Part shown: positions 13,373-21,910 of the stretch, one piece after another | Layout: each line of letters starts with the position of its first letter | Numbering within the stretch: the stretch's first letter is position 1 | Source of the DNA: an uncultured Flavobacteriaceae bacterium | Lineage (GTDB): Bacteria > Bacteroidota > Bacteroidia > Flavobacteriales > Flavobacteriaceae | Length of the DNA stretch: 48,128 nucleotides | Assembly (NCBI GenBank): GCA_938020445.1 | Contig: CALIIC010000134.1 | Coordinates: forward strand, 1-48,128 | Direction: 5' to 3' | Notes under the pieces: model-generated | Told to the model about the DNA's origin: nothing | Database searches by the model: none | Seen by the model: the letters and a program-made list of their open reading frames with translations, nothing else | Position numbers and translations under genes: made by a program

Positions 13373-15494
13373 TACAGGGGTTAAGAATTAGGGGGTTAGG
13401 GGTAAATTGAATCTCAAAAGAGGTTCCTTTTTTTTGACTTTGTACCATTGTACCTTTTAGTTGCTTCATTAAGAGGGAAACTAATTTTAAGCCGTATGAT
13501 TTTTGAGGATATGTGATGTTTTTGGGAATACCAACACCATTGTCCTTTACAAGGATCTGGTATATTTTTTGATTTTTTGTAACCCTTATAGTCACCTTGC
13601 CATTGGTCTTGTCGCTAAAAGCATGTTTAAAAGCATTGTGCACCAATTCATTTATGATAATACCCAAGGGAGTGGCGGTCTCTACTTCAAAAAAGATACC
13701 TTTCGCTTCTATTTCATAGGTAATTTCTTTATTTGAAAAATCGAATGAATCATAGGCCGCTTCTACCAACCGCAATAGGTAGTGGTGAAAATTTATCTGC
13801 TTCATTTTGTTGCCTTTGTACAGTACTTCATGTACCAATGCCATGGAGGTAATTCTATTTTGACTTCTAGAGACGAAGGCTTCGATCTGTTTGCTGTTCA
13901 AGCGTTCGGCTTGTAAACTCAGCAAGCTGGTAATTAATTGAAGACTATTCTTTACGCGGTGATGAATTTCCTTGATCAATACATCCTTGTCTTGCAATGC
14001 GTTGACCAATTCGGCCCTGTTTTGTTGTAGATCTTTATTTTTTACCTGTATTTCCCAGTTTTTTTCGGATAATAGGAGGTTGTTCTTTTTCTTCGTTCTG
14101 TATTGAAAAAAGACATTGGTAATACCCATCAAGAAAAAAATCGAAACGCCCCAGAGAATGTAATTTTCATAGCGTTGGCTTTTGATTGTTAATTCTTGTG
14201 TTTTGTTGGCACTATTTAAAAGCTCAATTTCTTTCTCCTTCTCTAGTGTTGTATATTTTACCTGTAGTTCATTGAAGTTTTTGGTGTCTATAGTATTGCT
14301 TAAAGAGTCTGAAATAACTACGAATCGTTTAAAGTTGACTAGTGATGATAAGTAATTGCCTTGCGCGGAATCAATTTCTGATAATAACTTATGAATATAT
14401 GGTAATTCATCAATGACATTGTGTTTTTGAGATACTCGTAAAGCTTCGGTCGCATTTTTTTCCGCTTTCGGGGCATTACCGTTTTTGAGATAACTGATTG
14501 CAATATTTTGCAGGGTCATACTCCGTAGTAAATGGTTTTTTTCCTGCTCATAGATTTTCAGCGATTTCATATTATACATGATTGCGGCTTCTGCTTTTCC
14601 TTCTAGGCTGGCAATCACGGATAGTAATGAATACACTTCTGCTGTTAACGATTCATTATCCAGTTCCCTTGAGGATTTTAAGGCATTTTTTCCGTATTCG
14701 GTTGCAATTTTCAAGTCCCTAAGAAGTACATAACACCTACTAAGATTAATTTGGTTCGTATAATAGGAGAGATGATTTATATTGTTGTTAAACAGCTTTT
14801 GTGCTTTTTTTAAGCTTTCTATTGATTTTTCGTATTTAGTGCTATGGTAAAACACTGCCCCTATATAATTATAGACTCGTATGGTACCTATTCTGTCATG
14901 TACTTCCTCGTACAAATTCAACGCTTTAAGGCTATTCTCTAAGGATAGGTCTAACTCTAGTTTTTGAGCGTGGTAATGCCCTACCATGGCATAAAAATCC
15001 CCTAGTGTTTTTTTGTCTGAAACGGCAGGTCTTATCTGTTGGGCTTGTTTTAAATAAATGGTGGCAGAATCCATGACTCTTTTTTGTAAATAGGCCGTGA
15101 TGAGATCTGCGTATGATTGTAAGATGTAGGTTTTGTTTTTAAATTGACGGGTAAGGTCGAGGCGTTGTTTGCTAACCTCAATTTGCTGTTTTGTTTTTGC
15201 CTTGTGAGCTAAAAAGTTATACTCTTCCCTCAAAAACTGAAATTGTAGTTCCATATTGTCGGTATCGAAAACCAATTTTTTTGCTTTTGATAAGTATAAT
15301 TCTGCGGAGTCGTTTTGTGTTCTATTGTAGTGGGTAGCAAGGGATATAAAATTTGAGAGACTATCTTGGGAATCTAATTTTTCAAGAGTCTTTAAACGAA
15401 TGATTTCTTTAGAATGAGATTCCAAAGTTTGAGCCATTCCGTTGGTTGACAAGAGAACTATAAGACCAAAAACGATGAGGGGACGAAGTATCAT
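13338..15494 (-). CDS. TPR-repeat sensor histidine kinase (HisKA_2/HATPase)
   Basis: A 718-residue kinase. The signal-like N-terminus (residues 1-22, ending GMAQ) is followed by about 10 TPR-like helix pairs (about 60-400) that should lie in the periplasm, a coiled coil, and a transmembrane segment near 445-462. The cytoplasmic core has the HisKA_2 motif EIHHRVKNSLQL with phosphoacceptor His511, an ATP-binding N box (INELVHNAFKHAF, about 615-627) and a G1 box DNGVG (651-655). It would sense envelope signals or partner proteins through its TPRs and phosphorylate the overlapping AraC-type regulator. A paralogous but split kinase is at 33128-35202. The ATG at 15494 is needed for the signal sequence. 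Confidence 0.93.
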   Translation of the reverse strand: MILRPLIVFGLIVLLSTNGMAQTLESHSKEIIRLKTLEKLDSQDSLSNFISLATHYNRTQNDSAELYLSKAKKLVFDTDNMELQFQFLREEYNFLAHKAKTKQQIEVSKQRLDLTRQFKNKTYILQSYADLITAYLQKRVMDSATIYLKQAQQIRPAVSDKKTLGDFYAMVGHYHAQKLELDLSLENSLKALNLYEEVHDRIGTIRVYNYIGAVFYHSTKYEKSIESLKKAQKLFNNNINHLSYYTNQINLSRCYVLLRDLKIATEYGKNALKSSRELDNESLTAEVYSLLSVIASLEGKAEAAIMYNMKSLKIYEQEKNHLLRSMTLQNIAISYLKNGNAPKAEKNATEALRVSQKHNVIDELPYIHKLLSEIDSAQGNYLSSLVNFKRFVVISDSLSNTIDTKNFNELQVKYTTLEKEKEIELLNSANKTQELTIKSQRYENYILWGVSIFFLMGITNVFFQYRTKKKNNLLLSEKNWEIQVKNKDLQQNRAELVNALQDKDVLIKEIHHRVKNSLQLITSLLSLQAERLNSKQIEAFVSRSQNRITSMALVHEVLYKGNKMKQINFHHYLLRLVEAAYDSFDFSNKEITYEIEAKGIFFEVETATPLGIIINELVHNAFKHAFSDKTNGKVTIRVTKNQKIYQILVKDNGVGIPKNITYPQKSYGLKLVSLLMKQLKGTMVQSQKKGTSFEIQFTPNPLILNPCNDEKENFNCRR

Positions 15495-15647
15495 AACCGG
15501 TAAGTTTCGCTATATGAGCGTAGCAAGATTGAAACCACTTAACAGTACCTAATGTAAGAAAATCATTATAAAAAAATCGTTAGAGTATGATGAGAGGGGC
15601 AGATTTCATCAATAATTGGAAAACCGCATTAACTATTGTAAAACTGT

Positions 15648-15917
15648 TTAGACATTAAAAAGCCAAGTTGAAGCATTGGGTTTGATTTTGAACGAAAAAA
15701 GTCCGTAATATCTGAACATAGATTCAAAACTACCTTCATCTTTAACTTGTCTTCCGAACATTGCGGTTTTGAATTCGTTCCCTGGTAATGAGGCATCTGT
15801 TTCTTAAGGCCGCATGGTTTTTATTCGGTCGATTTCTTTTTGAGTATATCCAAACGTAAAATAGGGTAGGCGATAGGAGGCGTTGGAGCCATACGTAACC
15901 CCAATAGTTGATGGTTC
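15648..15917 (-). pseudogene. Gene remnant A (3' end, unknown family)
   Basis: A 90-codon minus-strand frame with one internal stop, ending at a TAA. It reads like genuine protein, for example LPYFTFGYTQKEIDRIKTM, then a stop, then GNEFKTAMFGRQVKDEGSFE. Reading upstream (15918 to about 16010), protein-like sequence (IIGHGFFIEEGANIPSNK) continues in another frame after a +1 shift, with further stops. It is probably the decayed 3' part of a gene. I cannot name the family. Confidence 0.4.
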
Positions 15918-16018
15918 AATAATAGGCGCCTTTTAAAGTTTTTTTGATTTTGTTGGATGGGATATTTGCCCCTTCTTCTATAAAGAAGCCATGGCCAATG
16001 ATGACCTAATGATTCTGA

Positions 16019-16210
16019 CTTCTCGTAAAAAATCCTATAATTTTCGTATGTACAGGACTAAAATCTTTGGGTTTAGATGTAGGGGCTAGTATGCCGATTT
16101 CTAAGATGATTCAGTTGTATGTACGGCAAGGGCTGTTTGGATACAATTCTTCGCAAACCGCTTACTACCAGAATTTGTTCGACACTCACGCGCATTTTTC
16201 GTTTCGATAA
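16019..16210 (+). pseudogene. Gene remnant B (3' end, outer-membrane-like)
   Basis: A 63-codon plus-strand frame with no Met near its 5' end. It ends in QNLFDTHAHFSFR, like the aromatic C-terminus of an outer-membrane or exported protein, and contains LGLDVGASMPISKMIQ. It faces remnant A tail to tail. The region 15495-16321 otherwise has no gene. Both strands show some protein-like sequence here, so the assignment is tentative. Confidence 0.35.
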
Positions 16211-16321
16211 AACATAAGTTTTATTTATGCTAATCATGTAAAATATAAATAAAAATTTATGATTCATATGTCGTAAATTGAAGAGCATAGAAATGAAATG
16301 TTCATCTAAAACTCGTTGATT

Positions 16322-16804
16322 ATGAAAACAATACTATCACTTTTGTTGCTTCCCATACTGCTGCTGGCACAACCCAATGGCCCGTATGAAAAAGAATATT
16401 TTGATGTTGACTTTTTAGTTGATTTTACAATGGAATCCATTCCGGATCAAGAAAATGGTTTTCTGGAACTTGCAGATGGCGCTATCGAACTTTTCGTAAT
16501 GGTAGAAATTTATGTCTGGGAAATGGCAATGGATGATTTCAAAACGCAGTTTGATCAAGATCCGTTGATTTGGAACTACCTCCCCAAATATCTGAATACT
16601 TTTTCGTTGGCGGGGTTGACACCCACAACAAACGAAGACCAAAGGCCGCAAGAGCGGTTGAATCGACTACTCGCGCTGAACGACTCGATGTTTCCGAAAG
16701 AAAACACCTTGTTAGATCGGTTGCATCCGGTACAGTACAGTCTGCCTTCTTTTGTAGGTACAGAAAACATGTCCGATGGCTTTGGACCTCGAATCAAGTT
16801 ATGA
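16322..16804 (+). CDS. Hypothetical secreted protein, 160 residues
   Basis: I do not recognise the family. A clear signal peptide (MKTILSLLLLPILLLAQ) is followed by about 140 mostly acidic, probably helical residues with several Trp and Tyr (EIYVWEMAMDD, WNYLPKY). The ATG at 16322 is chosen over the TTG at 16316 because the signal peptide starts there. The protein ends soon after a segment SFVGTENMSDGFGPRIKL. Downstream (16829-16969) is another protein-like fragment, so this may be the surviving 5' part of a larger broken locus or an independent small secreted protein. Confidence 0.5.
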   Translation: MKTILSLLLLPILLLAQPNGPYEKEYFDVDFLVDFTMESIPDQENGFLELADGAIELFVMVEIYVWEMAMDDFKTQFDQDPLIWNYLPKYLNTFSLAGLTPTTNEDQRPQERLNRLLALNDSMFPKENTLLDRLHPVQYSLPSFVGTENMSDGFGPRIKL

Positions 16805-16828
16805 AGATAAAGACCGCGCAAAAATTGA

Positions 16829-16969
16829 ACCCACTTTTTGTTAACATTTACGGACTCAGGTACCATTGTTTTTAATATCAATTCTACAAGCGATCCATTT
16901 TTTGGCTCGGATGAAGTCGTTGGAAATCATGCCAAGGCGGCAATCCTGAATATGCCTCTTCTTGTTTAA
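16829..16969 (+). pseudogene. Possible gene remnant C
   Basis: A 46-codon frame opening directly after a stop, with protein-like sequence (GTIVFNINSTSDPFFGSDEV, then VGNHAKAAI) but no start codon of its own. It could be debris of the gene upstream or of an unrelated gene. Little more can be said. Confidence 0.25.
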
Positions 16970-17070
16970 AAGACCCTTTATTCAAAAAAATCGAAGAACG
17001 ACCGCAAGAAATCGGGTAGAAAAGCATCTATAGGTATATAGTAGTTTTTTTAAACAAAAAAATTGATAAA

Positions 17071-17856
17071 ATGAAGTACACAAGATTCACCTTTTTACCG
17101 CTTTTGGGAGCTGTTCTTTTTATTTCGTCCTGTAGCGATGATAACGAAAGTACCGATGAACCCGATGATCCATCCACCGCAGTCAGTACCCCTTTATCCG
17201 CATTTGATGAATTTAATACCGATGCGGTTACCATTTCCTATGACGGGGATCAAATTACGATCGATTCAAGTGGTCTGCCCAACCATACCTCTCCGTATTG
17301 GGACGAGACCAGCCCGCTATATATTGAAGCGGTAGTGGCCACCCGCTTAACTCCTGGGCGTATTGGCGGCGACCGCAGTATAAGCGTGACCGTGCCTTCA
17401 GCGCCGGAAATTGCTGCTTCAAGCTCGGCTACCGGATTGGGCCCCATTGGTATTTCGGTAACCGGTGTGCCTATTTTCAATGATACTGAGGGGCCCAATG
17501 TCCCTTTGGAAGAGCAAATCGCGCAAACTTTTGATTACGCGGGAGCGCACAATGGCCCATCGGGCTATCATTACCATGTAGAGTCTTCAGATGTCGCGGA
17601 AAATACCGTGCTTTCTTTTGACGATGAAAAATTGGTGGGTATCATGGCAGATGGCTTTTTGATTTATGGCAGAAAATGCAATTCAACGGGAGATCACCCA
17701 ACCGATTTGGACGTCTCTGGAGGCCATAGCTCCACATCACAACACAGCAATGGCGAAGCATTTTATCACTACCACATCATCAATGAGTTTTACCTAGGGT
17801 CGATCATCGCCCTTTTTGCGGTTGATTTACAGGGCACACCTAATTCGATTATGTAG
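17071..17856 (+). CDS. YHYH domain lipoprotein
   Basis: A 261-residue lipoprotein: lipobox ISSC (acylated Cys21) followed by SDDNESTDEPDD, a strongly acidic stretch fitting surface export in Bacteroidetes. The YHYH domain occupies about 60-261. Its diagnostic motifs are GYHYHVE near residue 167 and FYHYHI near 232, with further conserved His/Asp/Gly residues between them (DGFLIYGRK, and GGHSS near 215). The conserved histidines suggest metal binding; the function of the family is not established. The C-terminus (LQGTPNSIM) looks complete. A terminator follows at 17884-17926. The neighbouring MORN-repeat lipoprotein and the convergent ECF sigma/Spy-like operon suggest a metal or envelope-stress setting (inference). 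Confidence 0.85.
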   Translation: MKYTRFTFLPLLGAVLFISSCSDDNESTDEPDDPSTAVSTPLSAFDEFNTDAVTISYDGDQITIDSSGLPNHTSPYWDETSPLYIEAVVATRLTPGRIGGDRSISVTVPSAPEIAASSSATGLGPIGISVTGVPIFNDTEGPNVPLEEQIAQTFDYAGAHNGPSGYHYHVESSDVAENTVLSFDDEKLVGIMADGFLIYGRKCNSTGDHPTDLDVSGGHSSTSQHSNGEAFYHYHIINEFYLGSIIALFAVDLQGTPNSIM

Positions 17857-17883
17857 ATAACAGATTTGAGTATCGATAGAAGA

Positions 17884-17926
17884 GAAACCATCATTTTAGG
17901 GGTGATTTGGGGTGGTTTCTTTTTTT
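17884..17926 (+). terminator. Terminator of the YHYH gene
   Basis: A 9-bp stem (17884-17892 with 17911-17919, GAAACCATC/GGTGGTTTC, one G-U) followed by seven T. It lies 28 nt past the stop. Confidence 0.85.
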
Positions 17927-17957
17927 AGATTGCGTACCATTATAAAAAAGCGTTTAA

Positions 17958-18578
17958 ATGAAAATACATTTTTGGCCACTTCTGTTTTTAAGCTTGTTAT
18001 TGATCGGTTGCCATAGGCAAACGAAGAAGCCACCTCAAAGCAAGCATACGGCCGCTGTTTTTGAGGTGCCCGAAACGATCGTTTCTAATGCAAAGGTGCT
18101 TTACAATCACAAGACAAGCCTATGGACTTTGAACAATCAACCCTTTTCCGGATTTGTTGTAGGCTATTATCCCGATGGCGGCATGAAGGAAAAATATGGA
18201 ATCGTACACGGGAAAAAGCAAAATGAAGCGATGCAATGGTACCCTGACGGACATTTGAAAATCGTTGCAAATTATCATAAAGGGAAATTACACGGAGAAA
18301 AAAAAATATGGTCTGCCGATTCGGAACATGTCTTGATCGCACAATTCAATTATGATACCGGCAAAGCGCATGGCGAGCAAAAGAAATGGTACTCAAGTGG
18401 TCAACTTTTCAAAAGGCTGCACTTAAATAGGGGCAAAGAAGAAGGCCTGCAGCAGGCATTTCGGAAGAATGGGGTATTATATGCCAATTACGAAGCCAAG
18501 GAAGGCAGGATTTTTGGATTGAAAAAAGCGGCACTTTGTTATGGCCTAGAAGATGAAAGTGTTCGGTATAAAAAATGA
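17958..18578 (+). CDS. MORN-repeat lipoprotein (YwqK-like)
   Basis: A 206-residue lipoprotein: lipobox LIGC (acylated Cys18). Residues about 65-185 contain four MORN_2-type repeats with the pattern YxDGxxKxxxxxxxGxxHGxxxxW (WYPDGHLK, KGKLHGEKKIW, KAHGEQKKWYSSGQL). Databases often label such proteins a YwqK family antitoxin, but no toxin gene is near and the lipoprotein signal argues for an envelope role. It starts 32 nt after the YHYH terminator, so a separate promoter or read-through is needed. It is convergent with the Spy-like gene. Confidence 0.83.
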   Translation: MKIHFWPLLFLSLLLIGCHRQTKKPPQSKHTAAVFEVPETIVSNAKVLYNHKTSLWTLNNQPFSGFVVGYYPDGGMKEKYGIVHGKKQNEAMQWYPDGHLKIVANYHKGKLHGEKKIWSADSEHVLIAQFNYDTGKAHGEQKKWYSSGQLFKRLHLNRGKEEGLQQAFRKNGVLYANYEAKEGRIFGLKKAALCYGLEDESVRYKK

Positions 18579-18680
18579 CGGCATGCAGGTTTCTCGCTAG
18601 TCTCTCGGTTTCCTTGTAAAGAGTGACCGTACAACCAGGATGACCGATGGTATCGGCTTCTTTTGTGATTTCTACGGCCC

Positions 18681-19187
18681 TTACTCTCTGGGCGGATTGG
18701 GGGGACGACGCTCCCTTCCCGGTGCGCCTGGAGGTCTGTTGCCATTTCGAGGGCTCTGCAGTCGTAAGCCATCCTTTACTATTTGCCTAAAACGTTCCCT
18801 TTGATTTTCGTTGCATATTCGGCTTATCGCATTGAAATATCGAAAAGTCTCCAATCCTTTGGCCTTCTCCATTTTTGCTATTTGTGTGGTAAGGCCCTCA
18901 ATCTCCAAAGAATCGACACTTTTATCAGATGCTTTGTCGAACAACATATCCTTGGAAGCCCTAATGTCGCGAAGAATCGTATTTATTTTTTCACGATGCG
19001 TCCCATGAAGTTCCTCGAATTTTTCCAATTGTGTTGCATCGAACTGCAATTGCTCGCTTATAAAGTTGGCCGAATTGGATCTCTGAGGCCCTCGCTTCTC
19101 CGATGTTCCGAATTGTTTGTACAGGAAAAAACCGTTGACTACAATTAAAAAAATAAGTATGATATACAAGAGTAGATTTTTCTTCAT
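18681..19187 (-). CDS. Spy/CpxP-like periplasmic protein (metal-resistance type)
   Basis: A 168-residue protein with an N-terminal membrane anchor (residues 5-24). It is followed by helical sequence of the Spy/CpxP/Metal_resist type: a long helical hairpin with an FDATQLEKFEELHGTHREKI region and a CNENQRERFRQIV segment corresponding to the LTxxQ-type motif. A proline- and arginine-rich tail (GNRPPGAPGRERRPPNPPRE) ends it. Family members act as periplasmic chaperones or metal sensors that modulate envelope-stress systems. It is third in a minus-strand operon after the ECF sigma factor and a membrane protein, 5 nt downstream of the latter. Confidence 0.8.
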   Translation of the reverse strand: MKKNLLLYIILIFLIVVNGFFLYKQFGTSEKRGPQRSNSANFISEQLQFDATQLEKFEELHGTHREKINTILRDIRASKDMLFDKASDKSVDSLEIEGLTTQIAKMEKAKGLETFRYFNAISRICNENQRERFRQIVKDGLRLQSPRNGNRPPGAPGRERRPPNPPRE

Positions 19188-19192
19188 GATGC

Positions 19193-19522
19193 TTAATCTT
19201 GGTAGAAATAGGTATCCATATCTGGTTCTAAAATGCCGTATGTCTTGGCAAAGTCTTCAACATTTTCAACATAACTGGGTTCCTTGGTGGTTGAAAACAA
19301 GGTGATTGCGTTTATCACAACAAGTATGATAAGAATGGCTATTTGATAAGCGGGCGTGAGCCAGTTTACATAGGGTACCCCATCTTCTTTTTCGATAGTC
19401 GTTTGGGACACTTTGCGAAGCACCTTATCCTTGAAAAAAGGGGGTGTTTTGGCCTCTTGAATGCTAGAGGCGCTATCCAGTGTTTCTTCCACTAAGTGGT
19501 CAATATTTTTATTGCGTTCCAT
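19193..19522 (-). CDS. Single-pass membrane protein, putative anti-sigma factor
   Basis: A 109-residue protein with a cytoplasmic N-terminal half (1-62) containing helices, one transmembrane segment (about 63-82, YQIAILIILVVINAITLF) and a short periplasmic tail. It starts 54 nt after the ECF sigma gene and ends 5 nt before the Spy-like gene. Position and topology (N-in, single pass) fit an anti-sigma factor, but I see no zinc-binding HxxxCxxC motif, so this role is inferred from context. Confidence 0.6.
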   Translation of the reverse strand: MERNKNIDHLVEETLDSASSIQEAKTPPFFKDKVLRKVSQTTIEKEDGVPYVNWLTPAYQIAILIILVVINAITLFSTTKEPSYVENVEDFAKTYGILEPDMDTYFYQD

Positions 19523-19575
19523 TCGTTTGGTCTGTGTATATTATTTTAAGATGCCATTAACATAAAAAACGTGCG

Positions 19576-20160
19576 CTAGCTGCTGTCTTTTTTATAATAA
19601 TCATATAATCGTTTTTGTAAATTCTTTTTTGCCCTGAACAACAAAGATTCGATCGAGGAGATACTTTTTTGGGTAATCTCAGCTACTTCCTGATGAGGTA
19701 GGTCATCTATCTTGTTCAAGGTATATACGATACGCTGTGCCTCTGGCAGTTTGTTGATCGCGGCAAATAAGATTTCGGTTTTCTCTTTGTTTTCAAGTAG
19801 TATGCCAGGGTGCTTGAATTCCGTGAAATAGGAACTTCTGTCTATGGGGATATCATTCCAGAACAACGATTGCATCAACCCAAAACGTTTTCTTGTCTTT
19901 TTCTTCCGAATACACTCCAAACTCTTGTTCACTGCAATGCGGTATATCCAAGTTGACAATTTGGAATTTCCCTTAAATTTTGAAATAGAATTGAAGATCT
20001 CTACAAACACCTCTTGCGCAATATCCTCCGCATCTTCTTTATTTGGCACAAAAGAGATACAGGTACTGAATACCTTTTGTTGGTATTCATCCAATAGACG
20101 ACCATAGGCTGCATCGGTTCCTTCCCGTAAAGCTTCTATGAATTTTTGCTCTTCCACCAA
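19576..20160 (-). CDS. ECF RNA polymerase sigma factor
   Basis: A 194-residue sigma-70 family protein with region 2 (about 20-90: YQQKVFSTCISFVPNKEDAEDIAQEVFVEIF, -10 recognition through STWIYRIAVNKSLECIR) and region 4 helix-turn-helix (about 135-185: LPEAQRIVYTL, LPHQEVAEITQKSISSIESLLFRAKKNL). No sigma 1.1 or 3 region is present, so it is an extracytoplasmic-function sigma. It is first in an operon with the putative anti-sigma and Spy-like genes. The start is either TTG 20160 or GTG 20157; no ATG is available. A perfect inverted repeat overlaps both. It likely controls this operon and perhaps the convergent YHYH/MORN genes. Confidence 0.92.
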   Translation of the reverse strand: MVEEQKFIEALREGTDAAYGRLLDEYQQKVFSTCISFVPNKEDAEDIAQEVFVEIFNSISKFKGNSKLSTWIYRIAVNKSLECIRKKKTRKRFGLMQSLFWNDIPIDRSSYFTEFKHPGILLENKEKTEILFAAINKLPEAQRIVYTLNKIDDLPHQEVAEITQKSISSIESLLFRAKKNLQKRLYDYYKKDSS

Positions 20161-20174
20161 CCAGATTTGGTTGG
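20157..20174 (-). promoter_or_regulatory. Inverted repeat overlapping the ECF sigma start codon
   Basis: A perfect 7-bp inverted repeat CCAACCA-4 nt-TGGTTGG. In the mRNA it would fold into a hairpin holding the TTG start codon (20158-20160) and abutting the GTG (20155-20157). It could reduce translation or act as an operator. Confidence 0.45.
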
Positions 20175-20324
20175 CAAATTACACAAATCAAACTATAAAG
20201 ATCGGGTTTCTTTTGTAAATGCTGGGGATGGTGAAATTAAAACCCATATGAATGCTCGGTTTGGAAATATGGTTCAGGGGACCGCCAAAATACATATGGA
20301 TTTTCGGGCAATCTTACAAAGGTC

Positions 20325-20519
20325 TCAATACCATTTATGAGGTTTTAAAAGCGCTATTTTCTTGGTGCTAGCTGTTGTAATTCCCAATGCAATATCAAGG
20401 TGCATGGCAGTGGCTGCAAGGTGCTGCCATGGCGGGGAATTGACCTTTTGGGAACGCGTTCCATAGAAGTCGCTGACAGCTTCCCCTACTATTCCATGAA
20501 GCTCCCAAAGGTTCCTCAT
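20325..20519 (-). CDS. Possible coupled small ORF, 64 residues
   Basis: The ATG overlaps the serine hydrolase stop in an ATGA arrangement, so translation could be coupled. The sequence is protein-like, with WELHGIVGEAVSDFYGTRSQ and WQHLAATAMHLDIALGITTA segments. I do not recognise it; it could be a real small protein or the tail of a decayed gene. The rest of the gap 20161-20324 shows nothing else apart from the sigma promoter region. Confidence 0.35.
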   Translation of the reverse strand: MRNLWELHGIVGEAVSDFYGTRSQKVNSPPWQHLAATAMHLDIALGITTASTKKIALLKPHKWY

Positions 20520-21910
20520 TCCAATGCCTGTAGTATGTACTTAGGAATCAATTCGTTTGGGGCAGTGCTTTTCCCATACATTTCATACGAGTTATAGTTC
20601 CCTCCCGTAAAAATGGTAATCATATCCAATTCGGGCCAAATATTAATTTTTTGCCCGCCATTCCCCGTAGCCAAATACGAGTTGTATTGTTTGCCATCGA
20701 TTACAAAATACTTATGCTCCCAAAAATAACCATAGTCGCCCTGTTCCATCTCAAAGGTTTTATCGATCCATTCTTTTGAGATGATCCGTTGACCGCTCCA
20801 CTGTCCTCCGTTTTTATACATGACAGCGATTTTTAGTACATCCCGGGGTGTCATATAAAGTTGGTTGAACGTACTAATACTCGATGGGTTGGGTTCAAAA
20901 GTCCATTTGTAGTTTGAAATTTCAAGGGGGTCAAAAAGATATTGCTTTGCAAAATCCTCGATTTTTTGGTCGGTGGCGATCTCTATTAGACTATTTATGG
21001 TAAGGGAGCACCCGGTACAATACGAAGAAAACGTTCCGGGTTCCGCGACCATGGGTAGGTCTAAGGTATGTTTTACCCAATCTTCGCTTTCCATCATAGC
21101 TACTTCGTTGCCCAAACTTTTAGCGTTGTTGTTCTCACAGTCCATACCGTGACGATACGTTATAAAATCCGCTATGGTGATTTGTTTTTTGCGTTCGTCG
21201 AGATGTGCTATTTCCGTATAGGTTGTGCTGAAGTAGGGGATTAATTTTTCCTTTTCACTTTTTACAAATCCTTTATCGATCGCTATTCCAAGAAGTCCTC
21301 CTTTTAAAGACTTTCCCGCAGAACGTAATTGATGCATGGTGTTTTGCTCGTATCCGTAAAAATATTCTTCGAGCACCAGCTTCTTGTTTTTATAAATAAG
21401 TATGCTGTGCACATCAGGAAAATTACCTTTAATGATTTCCTTGACCATATCAAATACGAGTTCCGGCTTTTCAAATGCGTCCTTGATATTTCCCGTATTA
21501 ATTTTATCCGAAATGTTTTCAGGCGTATGGTACACGTAATTTTCCGGTTGATTAAAAAGGGCTCTTCTGGGAAGCATTTCTGTCTTCTTGATCTCCGTGG
21601 TAATTCGTTTGAACTCTTTTCCATTAGCGGTATAACTTTTTACCTTCTTGTTCTTATCTCTTAAGAAAACGATTGCCGCGTTTTGAATGTTTACAAAGCT
21701 ATCTATTGCCGTATATTTCAAAGGATACTTTGCCTTGTCTACTACCGCATATAAAGTAGTGTCTAGTTCAGAGACGATAAGATCTATGGTGGTGTTCCCA
21801 AGGTATTCGTAACGCCCTTCGTAGTCAGTTAACCTTTGATACTGCGACTTTTCTTGAGAGGATGTACATCCCATAAATACCGAAATTAGAATGAATAATG
21901 CGTTCTTCAT
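20516..21910 (-). CDS. Serine hydrolase, beta-lactamase class C-like lipoprotein
   Basis: A 464-residue lipoprotein: lipobox FMGC (acylated Cys15). Residues 20-110 form a beta-rich N-terminal domain. Residues about 145-460 are a beta-lactamase/penicillin-binding-type fold with the SxxK motif at S197-AG-K200 (LRSAGKSLKG). The second motif sits around FSSYCTGC, where the usual YxN is altered to YCT. A C-terminal GNGGQ segment stands in the KTG position. Class C-like enzymes of this type are mostly esterases or peptidases acting on D-amino-acid peptides or amides; beta-lactam hydrolysis is not implied. The gene is monocistronic apart from a possible ATGA-coupled ORF downstream. Confidence 0.85.
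   Translation of the reverse strand: MKNALFILISVFMGCTSSQEKSQYQRLTDYEGRYEYLGNTTIDLIVSELDTTLYAVVDKAKYPLKYTAIDSFVNIQNAAIVFLRDKNKKVKSYTANGKEFKRITTEIKKTEMLPRRALFNQPENYVYHTPENISDKINTGNIKDAFEKPELVFDMVKEIIKGNFPDVHSILIYKNKKLVLEEYFYGYEQNTMHQLRSAGKSLKGGLLGIAIDKGFVKSEKEKLIPYFSTTYTEIAHLDERKKQITIADFITYRHGMDCENNNAKSLGNEVAMMESEDWVKHTLDLPMVAEPGTFSSYCTGCSLTINSLIEIATDQKIEDFAKQYLFDPLEISNYKWTFEPNPSSISTFNQLYMTPRDVLKIAVMYKNGGQWSGQRIISKEWIDKTFEMEQGDYGYFWEHKYFVIDGKQYNSYLATGNGGQKINIWPELDMITIFTGGNYNSYEMYGKSTAPNELIPKYILQALE

Noticed and set aside
17958..18578. Toxin-antitoxin function for the MORN-repeat (YwqK-like) protein
   Set aside because: The antitoxin label is a database name; there is no adjacent toxin and the protein is a lipoprotein.
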